From Halotia wernerae (GTDB lineage: Bacteria > Cyanobacteriota > Cyanobacteriia > Cyanobacteriales > Nostocaceae): a stretch of DNA of 64,000 bases. Under the pieces are notes generated by a model. The model had not been told where the DNA came from and did not search any database. It saw only the letters and a program-made list of their open reading frames with translations. Positions 51,053-60,044 of this stretch are shown here, in pieces. Each line of letters starts with the position of its first letter. Position 1 is the first letter of the stretch. The DNA is taken from contig JAYGHB010000014.1 in NCBI GenBank assembly GCA_034931985.1, positions 1 through 64,000 on the forward strand, written 5' to 3'. The position numbers and the translations under genes were made by a program.

Positions 51053-52393
51053 TTATGCTGATTCTGGCTTGGGTAACGAAGATGGGTGTACAAGTAATTC
51101 GGCTGTCGAACGTTTCTCAACCATCTCCCGCGTAACTGTGCAGAAAGTTACATCCTTGCGGGATGGTAACTCATACATCACATCCAGCATCAATTCTTCC
51201 ACAATACCTCGCAATGCTCTAGCGCCAGTTTTGCGGCGGTATGCTTCTTGGGCGATCGCTTGCAAGGCATCTGGTTTAAAGTCTAATTGGACGTTATCCA
51301 TTTTCAGCAGTTTCTGGTACTGTTTTACCAAGGCACTGCGTGGCTCGGTGAGAATCGCCATCAGCGCTTCTTCATCCAGCGGATCTACTACCGCTACCAT
51401 TGGTACCCGCCCAATAAATTCGGGAATCATCCCAAATTTCACCAAATCATCCGGTTCTAGATAACGGAGAGTATCTGCGGTTCGCTTCTCTTTAGACTGA
51501 CCTTGCCCAGGTTGAACAAAACCTATTGACTTTTTGCCTGCTCTCTGCTCTACAACCTTTTCTAGACCAACAAAGGCACCGCCGCAGACAAACAGAATAT
51601 TGCTGGTATCAATCTGGATACAGTCTTGATAAGGATGCTTACGTCCTCCCTGGGGTGGTACATTGGCAACTGTTCCTTCTAGCATCTTCAGCAAAGCTTG
51701 CTGTACACCTTCGCCGGAAACATCGCGTGTAATTGAGGGATTCTCACTCTTGCGAGCAACTTTATCAATTTCGTCAATGTAGATAATGCCCCGCTGTGCT
51801 TCCTCTACGTCTAAATCTGCTACTTGCAACAGTCGTAGCAAGATATTCTCGACATCTTCCCCTACATACCCAGCTTCTGTTAGCGTCGTGGCATCGGCAA
51901 CAGCAAAGGGGACATCGAGTATTTTTGCCAGGGTTTGTGCCAAGAGAGTTTTGCCACAGCCTGTCGGCCCAATTAACAAAATGTTAGACTTTTGCAGTTC
52001 TACTGCGTCATCTGCTCCAGCTTTGCCATTACTTTTAGATTGAAGGACTGCCAGCCGTTTGTAGTGATTGTAGACTGCTACTGACAGTACTTTCTTGGCT
52101 TCGTCTTGACCAATAACATGTTCATCCAGATAGTGTTTAATCTCTCTTGGTTTAGGTATTTGATTAAATGAAAGACTGGAAGAGCGGGTACGGCGTTTTT
52201 GAGGTGGTTCTGATTTTGGTGCTGGTTGTGACGCGGCACCATTAGTATCAAGTAACTCCTCATCTAGTATTTCATTGCACAAGTCAACGCATTCATCGCA
52301 GATGTAGACTCCCGGCCCCGCGATCAATTTACGTACCTGCTCTTGAGACTTGCCACAAAACGAACATTTTAAATGGGAGTCGTACTTAGACAT
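51053..52393 (-). CDS. clpX: ClpX ATP-dependent unfoldase
   Basis: ClpX is the AAA+ unfoldase that feeds substrates to ClpP. The 446-aa protein has the N-terminal zinc finger (CSFCGKS...CDECVDLC), Walker A GPTGCGKT, Walker B IIYIDEIDK, sensor segments and the ClpP-binding loop region IGFVQ. Residues about 52-75 form a low-complexity linker. It is directly downstream of clpP with 9 bases between genes. Assignment is certain. Confidence 0.97.
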   Translation of the reverse strand: MSKYDSHLKCSFCGKSQEQVRKLIAGPGVYICDECVDLCNEILDEELLDTNGAASQPAPKSEPPQKRRTRSSSLSFNQIPKPREIKHYLDEHVIGQDEAKKVLSVAVYNHYKRLAVLQSKSNGKAGADDAVELQKSNILLIGPTGCGKTLLAQTLAKILDVPFAVADATTLTEAGYVGEDVENILLRLLQVADLDVEEAQRGIIYIDEIDKVARKSENPSITRDVSGEGVQQALLKMLEGTVANVPPQGGRKHPYQDCIQIDTSNILFVCGGAFVGLEKVVEQRAGKKSIGFVQPGQGQSKEKRTADTLRYLEPDDLVKFGMIPEFIGRVPMVAVVDPLDEEALMAILTEPRSALVKQYQKLLKMDNVQLDFKPDALQAIAQEAYRRKTGARALRGIVEELMLDVMYELPSRKDVTFCTVTREMVEKRSTAELLVHPSSLPKPESA

Positions 52394-52402
52394 ACCAGCC
52401 TC

Positions 52403-53101
52403 TTATTTCAGAATGGTGACGTTTTCCCCTGCTGTGGGAAGATTTTGTCTGGAGATGACTTGATCTATCAAACCGTAGTTTTTAGCTTCTTCTGCCGACA
52501 TAAAAAAGTCGCGCTCAGTATCCGCTTCAAGTCTTTCTAGGGGTTGACCAGTATGATGAGCCATTAACTGATTCAACTTACCTTTAATATAAAGAATTTC
52601 TCTAGCTTGAATTTCTATGTCAATGGCTTGACCTTGAGCGCCTCCCAGTGGTTGGTGAATCATAATGCGGGAGTCAGGTAAAGACATCCGTTTACCTGTA
52701 GTTCCTGCTGTTAACAAGAATGCCCCCATACTAGCGGCTAACCCAAAACATATAGTAACAACATCGGGACGGATTTGCTGAATTGTATCATAGATTGCCA
52801 TGCCTGCGTAGACGGAGCCACCAGGAGAATTGATGTATAGTTGAATGTCTTTTTCTGAGTCTTCAGCGTCTAGAAATAACAACTGAGCAACAATTGAATT
52901 AGCAATAGTATCGTCTATGGGTGTTCCCAAAAAGATAATTCGCTCTCGCAGTAGGCGAGAGTAAATGTCGAAAGCTCTTTCTCCCATACCGGACTGTTCT
53001 ACCACCATCGGTACGATGTTGCTAGGACTGCTGAAGTGGGAGTAGATTTCTACTCGACTGGAACTGCTAATGGGGTAGTTTCCCGACTGCGATGTAAGCA
53101 T
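52403..53101 (-). CDS. clpP: ClpP protease subunit
   Basis: This 232-aa serine protease subunit of the Clp complex shows the catalytic serine in GLAASMGAFLL, the histidine in RIMIHQPLGG, and an aspartate in DTERDFFMSAEEA. The N-terminal tail of about 35 residues is longer than in E. coli. It is translated just before clpX, so it forms a clpP-clpX operon, the arrangement of cyanobacterial ClpP2. Upstream lies trigger factor on the same strand, separated by a long hairpin. Confidence 0.95.
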   Translation of the reverse strand: MLTSQSGNYPISSSSRVEIYSHFSSPSNIVPMVVEQSGMGERAFDIYSRLLRERIIFLGTPIDDTIANSIVAQLLFLDAEDSEKDIQLYINSPGGSVYAGMAIYDTIQQIRPDVVTICFGLAASMGAFLLTAGTTGKRMSLPDSRIMIHQPLGGAQGQAIDIEIQAREILYIKGKLNQLMAHHTGQPLERLEADTERDFFMSAEEAKNYGLIDQVISRQNLPTAGENVTILK

Positions 53102-53304
53102 AAAAGCACATTTGAGAATAAATGAGGACAGAGTTTATAGCAGCGAGAGCCGCCTTTTTCACGAATGCGATTTCTATTTGAGGTATGTGTTAACCATTAT
53201 GCCTCATCCATATTCTTCTCGTATAACACTGTATCAAGCTAAGGCGTTAATAGATGCCTCGGTTTATTGAAGATTCCGTAAATATTCAGCCCAAATTTAG
53301 TACT

Positions 53305-53353
53305 AAGTGCTGAGTCTTGAGTAATAATTTTTAATGCTCAAGACTCAACACTT
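53305..53353 (-). terminator. Long hairpin between tig and clpP
   Basis: AAGTGCTGAGTCTTGAG (53305-53321) pairs with CTCAAGACTCAACACTT (53337-53353), 16 of 17 matches, loop 15 bases. Located 34 bases after the tig stop on the same strand, it fits a terminator or attenuator between tig and clpP-clpX. Confidence 0.65.
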
Positions 53354-53386
53354 ATAACTGAAAATTTCTCTCTAGGGGAATTTTCA

Positions 53387-54826
53387 TCATCCTTCCGTTG
53401 ATTCTGTGGTATCTGATGTATTTTGTTCCTCAGTTTGAGGTTCTGTTGTTGTCTCTGACTCTAGCAGTTCAGTTTCTGTTTCCTGAGTAGCACTTAAAGA
53501 GCCTTCAGGTAGAAGCTCAATTGTTGAATGTTCTAAAAGCCAATCAATGATTTTTTCTATTAGGAGTTCGTTTTCCACTACTGATTGCAGTCTGTCTTCA
53601 TCAATATCTTGGTCTGAGTACTGCTCCAACAGTTCTGTAACTCTAGCTTTAACTTCTTCTGGTGTGACCTCAATAGACTCGCGTTTACTGACTTCTTTCA
53701 ATCCCATAGACCGCTTCAGGCGTTCAATAGCCTCATCGCGCGATCGCTCCCGTAATTGGGGAATGATATCTTGAGTAAACAGTTTCTTGACATCCAATCC
53801 CTGTTGAGATAGCCGGACTGCTGTTTGCGTCAGCATTGTGTCTATTTCCTGCTCAATCAGTGTTGTAGGCAAGTCAACTTCCACATACTTCAACAGTTCC
53901 GCTAACAAAGCTTCCTGCTTATTAGTTTTAGTTTTTTCCTCAGCCTCTTTTTGATATCGCTCTTCTAAAGAAGCACGCAATTCATCCAAGGTGTCAAAGT
54001 CGCTGACTTCCTGAGCGAAGTCATCATTCAATTGTGCTAGCTCTTTTTCTTTGAGTTCTTTGAGCGTCACCGTAAAAATTGCTGCTTTGCCTGCTAACTC
54101 CTCGTTAACATAAGGATCTGGAAACTGAGCCGGAATTTCTCTGGTTTCTCCAGGATTCATTCCCACCATCCCAGTCACAAAACCTGGAATAAATTTATCT
54201 TCCTGCAAATCTAGTTGAAAGTCGGTTGCTTCGCCTCCGGGAATTGGTGTTGGTTCGGCTGTTTCATCTTCACCTTCGGCTTGGGAGAGCAGACCTTTAA
54301 AATCGACTACAGCAACATCACCAATTTGGGCTGCACGTCCTTCCACAGGAATCAATGTCGCTAATCCTTCACGTTCTTGGTTGAGAACCTTTTCCACTTG
54401 CGTAGGGTCATACTTAATTTCCTCGGCCTGAGCTTGCAAACCTGTGTACTGCACTAAGTTAACTTCTGGCTCCACATCAACCGCAGCAGAAAAAATCAGG
54501 GGCTTACCTGGTTCATAATTATTAATTAATTCCTCAAACGAAGTACGCAATTGCGGCTGACCAATTGCCTGGATGGCTTCTTGTTTGACTGCTTGCTCAA
54601 CGCCATCTTGAACTAGTTCTTCCAGCGCTGCTACCTTAATTCGAGTTGCGCCTAGGCGTTGTAGCAATATCTGCCGAGGCACCTTGCCTTTACGAAACCC
54701 AGGAATATTAGTGGTACTAGCTAAATTTTTAATTACCTGCTCGTAAGTTTGCTTGGTAATTTCTGGCGTAATCTCTATTTCCAGCCCGATTTGACTGGCG
54801 GGAAGTTTTTCCTGGGTAACTTTCAT
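53387..54826 (-). CDS. tig: Trigger factor (peptidyl-prolyl isomerase chaperone)
   Basis: Trigger factor binds nascent chains at the ribosome exit tunnel. From ATG 54826 the protein has 479 aa. Domains are the ribosome-binding N terminus with signature GFRKGKVPRQ (about residues 40-50), the FKBP-type PPIase domain (about 165-250, GDVAVVDFKGLL...ETREIPAQFPDPY) and the helical C-terminal arms. The C terminus ends in an acidic, Thr/Glu-rich tail (TTEPQTEEQNTSDTTESTEG) longer than in E. coli. A farther upstream start at 54871 would add 15 untypical residues. It is followed by the clpP-clpX pair, a conserved chaperone-protease neighbourhood. Confidence 0.96.
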   Translation of the reverse strand: MKVTQEKLPASQIGLEIEITPEITKQTYEQVIKNLASTTNIPGFRKGKVPRQILLQRLGATRIKVAALEELVQDGVEQAVKQEAIQAIGQPQLRTSFEELINNYEPGKPLIFSAAVDVEPEVNLVQYTGLQAQAEEIKYDPTQVEKVLNQEREGLATLIPVEGRAAQIGDVAVVDFKGLLSQAEGEDETAEPTPIPGGEATDFQLDLQEDKFIPGFVTGMVGMNPGETREIPAQFPDPYVNEELAGKAAIFTVTLKELKEKELAQLNDDFAQEVSDFDTLDELRASLEERYQKEAEEKTKTNKQEALLAELLKYVEVDLPTTLIEQEIDTMLTQTAVRLSQQGLDVKKLFTQDIIPQLRERSRDEAIERLKRSMGLKEVSKRESIEVTPEEVKARVTELLEQYSDQDIDEDRLQSVVENELLIEKIIDWLLEHSTIELLPEGSLSATQETETELLESETTTEPQTEEQNTSDTTESTEG

Positions 54827-55694
54827 ACTTCGTTTCTGTTTTCTGGTATTTTTTACTCCAAGTACACACAAGACGCGATTTACCGCTTCTATGGGTTGAT
54901 GTCTCTTGGTTTATGATGGTAGATGCCCACGAGGCAGATCACAAAATCCAAATATTTATGGATGAGTGGCCTTCAGTAGAGATCCAGTTTACTGCCAATG
55001 GCAAGGGACTTGATACTTTACCGCAATAACTTAACTGCTCGCATCTCCAGAGTCGTAAGAATTTCCGCAAGCCTCGTTGCTGAAGACTAAAAAATCCCCT
55101 AGATTGTGATTCTGTGAAAGATTTTTAATCCCCCAAGCGGCACTGTTAAGTGGACTTGTTCCTCAGAAGACTAACACCGTGATATCCTGGTTATCAACTC
55201 ACAAATTTTATTCCTAATGTTGTACAGTTGGGTTTGTCTGGTTTTTGTGACCCAGCGTGGCTATTGAGGTAACGTATAGCCCCCTTTTTTCCTGTAGTAG
55301 CTTAGTTTCGTTCCATTTGGATCATAGTACATCCACCATCTAGGCAAACTGCGTCTAAAGGCAAAATGTTTATTTGTTTACTTAATTAAGCTGAAGACCT
55401 GGACAACGCCCAAGCACAGACACTTCAAATTTTTCACTTAGGTAGGGGTTTGTTGTATAATGATATATGCTTTAAGATGCCAATTTTGCATAAAGGTTTG
55501 TTGTAAATTTCAATATCATTCAACTTATGCAATTTAAAAAGTAAATGTATATTATATAGGAAATATAGGAAGAAAATTGCTCTAAATATTAAAAAACCTT
55601 TATTGAAAGTTGGCTGTTGCTATCTAAATAAATATGGATAAATTATGAATTATTTCCAAAAATCGCACATTACCTCTTAAAGGAGGAATCCAAT
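54827..55694. other. Long intergenic region between tig and asd
   Basis: 868 bases between divergent genes. A small open frame of 38 codons (54913-55029) has protein-like composition but no support. Near 55456 there is a TATAAT promoter box. The rest is AT-rich with no repeat or RNA family I can name; it could hold an unannotated small RNA. Confidence 0.4.
55433..55461 (+). promoter_or_regulatory. Candidate promoter of asd-dapA-rnj
   Basis: TTCACT at 55433-55438 and TATAAT at 55456-55461 are separated by 17 bases, the standard spacing for sigma-70-type promoters. It would give a leader of about 230 bases before the asd start codon. Confidence 0.4.
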
Positions 55695-56738
55695 TTGTCT
55701 AAATCCTATCGTGTAGCTATTTTGGGAGCGACTGGTGCTGTTGGTACAGAGTTGCTAGAATTGCTAGATTGCCGTAATTTTCCGATTGCGGATTTAAAGT
55801 TATTGGCATCTGAGCGAAGTGTCGGGAGATCGCTGTGTTTTAAAGGAGAAAATTTACCAGTAGAATCAGTAAATGCTCGTGCCTTGGAAAATGTGGACTT
55901 GGTGCTAGCTAGCGCAGGTGGTTCCATATCTAAAAAATGGGCAGCAGTTGCAGTCGAAACAGGTGCAGTAGTCATAGATAACTCTAGTGCCTTTCGAATG
56001 AACCCTGAAGTTCCCTTGGTGGTACCTGAGGTAAATCCATTAGCAGCAGCTAACCACAAAGGCATTATTGCCAACCCTAACTGTACAACAATTTTGATGA
56101 CGGTAGCAGTTTGGCCATTGCACAAGTTCAGACCAATACAACGTATCGTAGCTTCAACTTATCAATCTGCTAGTGGCGCTGGTGCCAAAGCAATGGCAGA
56201 AGTCAAAACCCAAGCTAGTGCTATCTTACAAGGACAGCCACCAGTCGCTGAGGTATTGCCTTACCCATTGGCATTTAATTTATTTCCCCACAACTCTCCA
56301 TTGAATGATGCAGGGTACTGTGAGGAAGAAATGAAAATGGTCAACGAAACCCGAAAAATTTTCGGAACGCAACAGATTAGAATTACTGCTACTTGTGTAC
56401 GGGTTCCCGTACTGCGCGCTCATTCAGAAGCAATTAATCTAGAATTTGAGGAGCCTTTTGACCCAGATGAAGCCAGAGAAATTTTAAGTCACTCCCCAGG
56501 AGTAAAACTATTAGAAGATTGGGGAACAAATCACTTTCCGATGCCAATTGAAGCAACTGGTAGGGATGAAGTTTTGGTAGGCAGGATTCGTCAAGATATT
56601 TCTCATCCTTGTGGTTTGGAACTGTGGCTTTGTGGCGACCAAATCCGCAAAGGCGCAGCATTGAATGCAGTACAAATTGCCGAGTTATTGGTAGAACAAA
56701 ACCTACTGAAACCTGCAACTGCTTATGTGTTTAGCTAG
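55695..56738 (+). CDS. asd: Aspartate-semialdehyde dehydrogenase
   Basis: Asd reduces aspartyl phosphate to aspartate semialdehyde, the branch point to lysine, threonine and methionine. The 347-aa protein begins YRVAILGATGAVGTELLELL, has the nucleophile cysteine in IIANPNCTTILM and the His/Arg residues around RVPVLRAHSEAIN. The start is TTG at 55695, backed by an ideal AGGAGG at 55681-55686, eight bases upstream. It is followed by dapA, the next enzyme of lysine synthesis, in the same direction. Confidence 0.96.
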   Translation: MSKSYRVAILGATGAVGTELLELLDCRNFPIADLKLLASERSVGRSLCFKGENLPVESVNARALENVDLVLASAGGSISKKWAAVAVETGAVVIDNSSAFRMNPEVPLVVPEVNPLAAANHKGIIANPNCTTILMTVAVWPLHKFRPIQRIVASTYQSASGAGAKAMAEVKTQASAILQGQPPVAEVLPYPLAFNLFPHNSPLNDAGYCEEEMKMVNETRKIFGTQQIRITATCVRVPVLRAHSEAINLEFEEPFDPDEAREILSHSPGVKLLEDWGTNHFPMPIEATGRDEVLVGRIRQDISHPCGLELWLCGDQIRKGAALNAVQIAELLVEQNLLKPATAYVFS

Positions 56739-56910
56739 CAATCACAGAAAGCCATAATTGCCATTATTTTGCACCCATTAAGATAGAGAAACATCAGCAT
56801 AATTATGCGAACTACGCTTGAAAGAAATTGATGAATAAGTTCTTACAATAAGAAAATAAGAAACCACCAAGACATTAAAAACAATTTGGGTAATCAGGAG
56901 TGAAAAAAGG

Positions 56911-57795
56911 GTGGGAGAATTTGGCAGAGTTTTAACCGCCATGATTACACCGTTCAAAGCAGACGGTAGTGTCAACTATGATGTAGCGGCAGAACTAGCA
57001 GCGCATTTAGCTAACAACGGTACAGATACATTGGTGGTGTGTGGTACAACAGGGGAATCCCCTACCCTGACTTGGGATGAAGAGTATCAGTTATTTGTGG
57101 AAGTGTTGCAGTCTGTAGCAGGAAAAGCCAAGGTAATAGCAGGATGTGGTTCTAATTCCACCAAAGAAGCGATCGCAGCCACCCAAAAGGCAGCTAAAAT
57201 AGGAGTGCATGGTTCTTTACAAGTTGTACCTTATTACAATAAACCGCCACAAGCGGGTCTTTACCAACACTTTGCGGCGATCGCCCAAGCCTGTCCCGAT
57301 TTGCCGTTATTGTTATACAATGTTCCTGGGCGTACTGGTCAAAACCTCAGCCCGGAAACAGTTGCCCGGTTAGCTGAGATTAACAATATTTTTGGCATCA
57401 AAGAATCCACTGGTAATATAGATCAGGCTAGTGAAATTCGCCGCTTGACATCAAAAGAATTTCAGATTTATTCTGGAGATGATTCCTTAACCTTGCCCTT
57501 ATTAGCAATTGGAGCAAAGGGTGTGGTGAGCGTAGCTTCTCATCTGGTAGGAAACCAACTACAGCAGATGATTCAAGCTTTTAGTGCGGGAAAAACTGAA
57601 GTTGCCACTGAAATTCATCTCCAACTCTTCCCGTTGTTTAAAGCCTTATTTTTAACTACAAATCCCATTCCAGTTAAAAAAGCATTGAATCTTAAAGGTT
57701 GGGAGGTCGGTTCAACTCGTCTACCCCTACACGAAGCTGACTTGGAAGTTAGTCAAAAGTTAAAGGTAGTTCTAGAAAAACTGAATTTAATCTAA
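56911..57795 (+). CDS. dapA: 4-hydroxy-tetrahydrodipicolinate synthase
   Basis: DapA condenses aspartate semialdehyde with pyruvate in lysine and peptidoglycan precursor synthesis. The 294-aa TIM-barrel protein has the GTTGESPTL loop, YYNKPPQAGLYQHF, the YNVPGRTG motif with catalytic tyrosine, and the Schiff-base lysine in IFGIKESTG. The start is GTG at 56911. It follows asd by 172 bases, a functional pairing since asd makes its substrate. Confidence 0.96.
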   Translation: MGEFGRVLTAMITPFKADGSVNYDVAAELAAHLANNGTDTLVVCGTTGESPTLTWDEEYQLFVEVLQSVAGKAKVIAGCGSNSTKEAIAATQKAAKIGVHGSLQVVPYYNKPPQAGLYQHFAAIAQACPDLPLLLYNVPGRTGQNLSPETVARLAEINNIFGIKESTGNIDQASEIRRLTSKEFQIYSGDDSLTLPLLAIGAKGVVSVASHLVGNQLQQMIQAFSAGKTEVATEIHLQLFPLFKALFLTTNPIPVKKALNLKGWEVGSTRLPLHEADLEVSQKLKVVLEKLNLI

Positions 57796-58056
57796 ACAGC
57801 AACTTGTTGAGCGCTTGCTGGTTACTCATCGCTTGAAATAAGCAAAATTTTACCAGTTTGTACTTTCAGAACTCATATTGCAATTGTCATAGATCTACTA
57901 TGAATTCTTCAGTTTAAAGTTTATTTTATTGAACAAATAACTGAAAATCTGATTATTTGGCTGCTTTTAGTATAGATAGCAAAATGTTTCCTTTCATACA
58001 AGATCCTAACTTTGAATTTATTAACACTAAAAAACAAGCAACAATCTAAGGAGAAA

Positions 58057-59829
58057 ATGGTAAAAAACGAAACTAGCTCCGCCCTGAAGATTATTCCCTT
58101 GGGTGGTCTGCATGAAATTGGGAAAAATACCTGCGTTTTTGAATACGACGACGAAATTATCTTGTTAGATGCAGGATTAGCATTTCCTACAGAGGCGATG
58201 CACGGAGTAAATATTGTCCTACCAGATACAACTTATCTGCGGGAAAATCGCCACAAAATTAAAGGTATGATCGTTACCCACGGTCATGAAGATCATATCG
58301 GCGGCATTGCTTTTCACCTGAAGCAATTTGACATACCCGTGATTTATGGGCCGAGACTAGCAATGGCAATGCTAGAGGGTAAATTAGAAGAAGCAGGAGT
58401 GCGCGATCGCACAGAATTAAGAACAGTCCGCCCCCGCGATGTCGTGCGAATTGGGAAATCTTTTGTTGTAGAATACATCCGTAACACCCATTCGATAGCT
58501 GATAGCTTTACTGTTGCTATTAATACTCCCCTTGGTGTGGTGATTCACACAGGAGACTTTAAAATTGACCACACCCCAGTAGATGGTGAAAACTTTGACC
58601 TGCAACGACTAGCAGAACACGGCGAAAAAGGTGTACTTTGCTTATTGAGTGACTCAACTAACGCAGAAGTACCCGGATTTACACCTTCAGAACGCTCAGT
58701 TTATCCCAATCTTGATCGGGAATTTGGTAAAGCCACTGGACGATTGTTTGTCACTACCTTTGCATCCAGTGTGCATCGCATCAACATGATTTTGCAGTTG
58801 GCGCAGAAGCATAACCGTGCAGTGTCAGTTGTGGGCCGTTCCATGCTGAATTTAATTGCTCACGCCCGTAATCTGGGTTACATCAAGTGCGATGATAGCC
58901 TGTTCCATCCCTTGCACGCAGTACGTAATATGCCTGATGAAAAAGTACTGATTTTAACTACTGGCTCTCAGGGTGAAACAATGGCAGCAATGACCCGCAT
59001 TGCCAATAAAGAACACCCCCACATCAAAATCCGCCCAGGAGATACAGTACTATTCTCTGCAAACCCGATTCCCGGTAATACTATCGCTGTGGTCAACACC
59101 ATCGATAAGTTGATGATTCAGGGAGCAACAGTAGTTTATGGTCGGGATAAAGGCATTCACGTCTCTGGTCACGGCTGTCAAGAAGAACAAAAACTGATGA
59201 TTGCCTTAACTCGTCCGAAGTTTTTTGTGCCATTTCACGGCGAACATCGGATGCTGGTGAGGCACGCGCAAACTGCTCAAAGTATGGGCATTCCTGCCGA
59301 AAACATGATTATTATCCAGAATGGCGATATCGTAGAATTGACAGAAGATGCCATCCGCATCGCTGGTAAAGTGCCGTCTGGTATAGAACTGGTAGATACT
59401 ACTAGTTCTGGTATGGTAAGCGCCAAAGTACTACACGAACGGCAACGTATGGCAGAAGAAGGTATTGTGACCATCGCTGCTGCCATTGATTGGAATGGTA
59501 AACTCTTGGCCAAACCAGAAACTCATCTGCGGGGTGTGGTAACAAGTATAGAGCGATCGCTTGTGCAAAAATGGGTACAACAGCGGATTGAAGAAATTCT
59601 TAGCGTTCGCTGGTCAGAATTTACCCAACCTAGTGAAAGTGAACAAGTAGAGGTAGATTGGGGTGGATTGCAAGGGACTTTAGAACGGGAATTACAACGC
59701 TCGATTCGTCGGGAATTGCAATGTCAACCATCTGTGACTTTGTTAATGCAAATTCCTGATGAGCCGCCTGTGAAAGTTGCCGATGGTAGAAGACGGCGGA
59801 CTCGGACTGCTGCTCAGGTAGCATCGTAG
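58057..59829 (+). CDS. rnj: Ribonuclease J
   Basis: The protein of 590 aa starts at ATG 58057, behind AAGGAG at 58048-58053; an earlier frame opening at 58012 is not supported. It is a metallo-beta-lactamase/beta-CASP RNase: motifs THGHEDHIGGI, HTGDFKIDH, and SDSTNAEVPGFTPSE, then VSGHGCQEE and FFVPFHGEHRML. It degrades and matures RNA with 5'-to-3' exonuclease activity; in cyanobacteria RNase J acts with RNase E. A basic C-terminal tail (RRRRTRTAAQ) ends the protein. It is downstream of dapA in the same direction. Confidence 0.95.
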   Translation: MVKNETSSALKIIPLGGLHEIGKNTCVFEYDDEIILLDAGLAFPTEAMHGVNIVLPDTTYLRENRHKIKGMIVTHGHEDHIGGIAFHLKQFDIPVIYGPRLAMAMLEGKLEEAGVRDRTELRTVRPRDVVRIGKSFVVEYIRNTHSIADSFTVAINTPLGVVIHTGDFKIDHTPVDGENFDLQRLAEHGEKGVLCLLSDSTNAEVPGFTPSERSVYPNLDREFGKATGRLFVTTFASSVHRINMILQLAQKHNRAVSVVGRSMLNLIAHARNLGYIKCDDSLFHPLHAVRNMPDEKVLILTTGSQGETMAAMTRIANKEHPHIKIRPGDTVLFSANPIPGNTIAVVNTIDKLMIQGATVVYGRDKGIHVSGHGCQEEQKLMIALTRPKFFVPFHGEHRMLVRHAQTAQSMGIPAENMIIIQNGDIVELTEDAIRIAGKVPSGIELVDTTSSGMVSAKVLHERQRMAEEGIVTIAAAIDWNGKLLAKPETHLRGVVTSIERSLVQKWVQQRIEEILSVRWSEFTQPSESEQVEVDWGGLQGTLERELQRSIRRELQCQPSVTLLMQIPDEPPVKVADGRRRRTRTAAQVAS

Positions 59830-59961
59830 GGAATTAAAAGTAAAAATCTTACGCACAGATGCAGTGAACCAGCGCTGCGGGAGGGTTAGCCCGACCCAAG
59901 AGCTAGACAACACACCCAACAGTCTCATTATATTCGCGAAAACTAGCTCCATTCATGAAAA

Positions 59962-59998
59962 AACTTGCCTCAGAAGCATCACACTCCTAAGGCAAGTT
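59962..59998 (+). terminator. Hairpin after rnj
   Basis: AACTTGCCT (59962-59970) and AGGCAAGTT (59990-59998) form a 9-bp stem, 133 bases past the rnj stop. It lies between convergent rnj and pntB, so it may end either transcript. A repeat-like CCGCGTTCTTTGCGTCTCTGCGG follows. Confidence 0.4.
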
Positions 59999-60044
59999 AA
60001 CCCTCTAAATTCTTCCTCCGCGTTCTTTGCGTCTCTGCGGTTTG

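Noticed and set aside
54913..55029. 38-codon open frame MMVDAHEADHKIQ...
   Set aside because: Protein-like composition, but no ribosome binding site, no partner gene and no recognised family; kept only as a remark in the intergenic entry.
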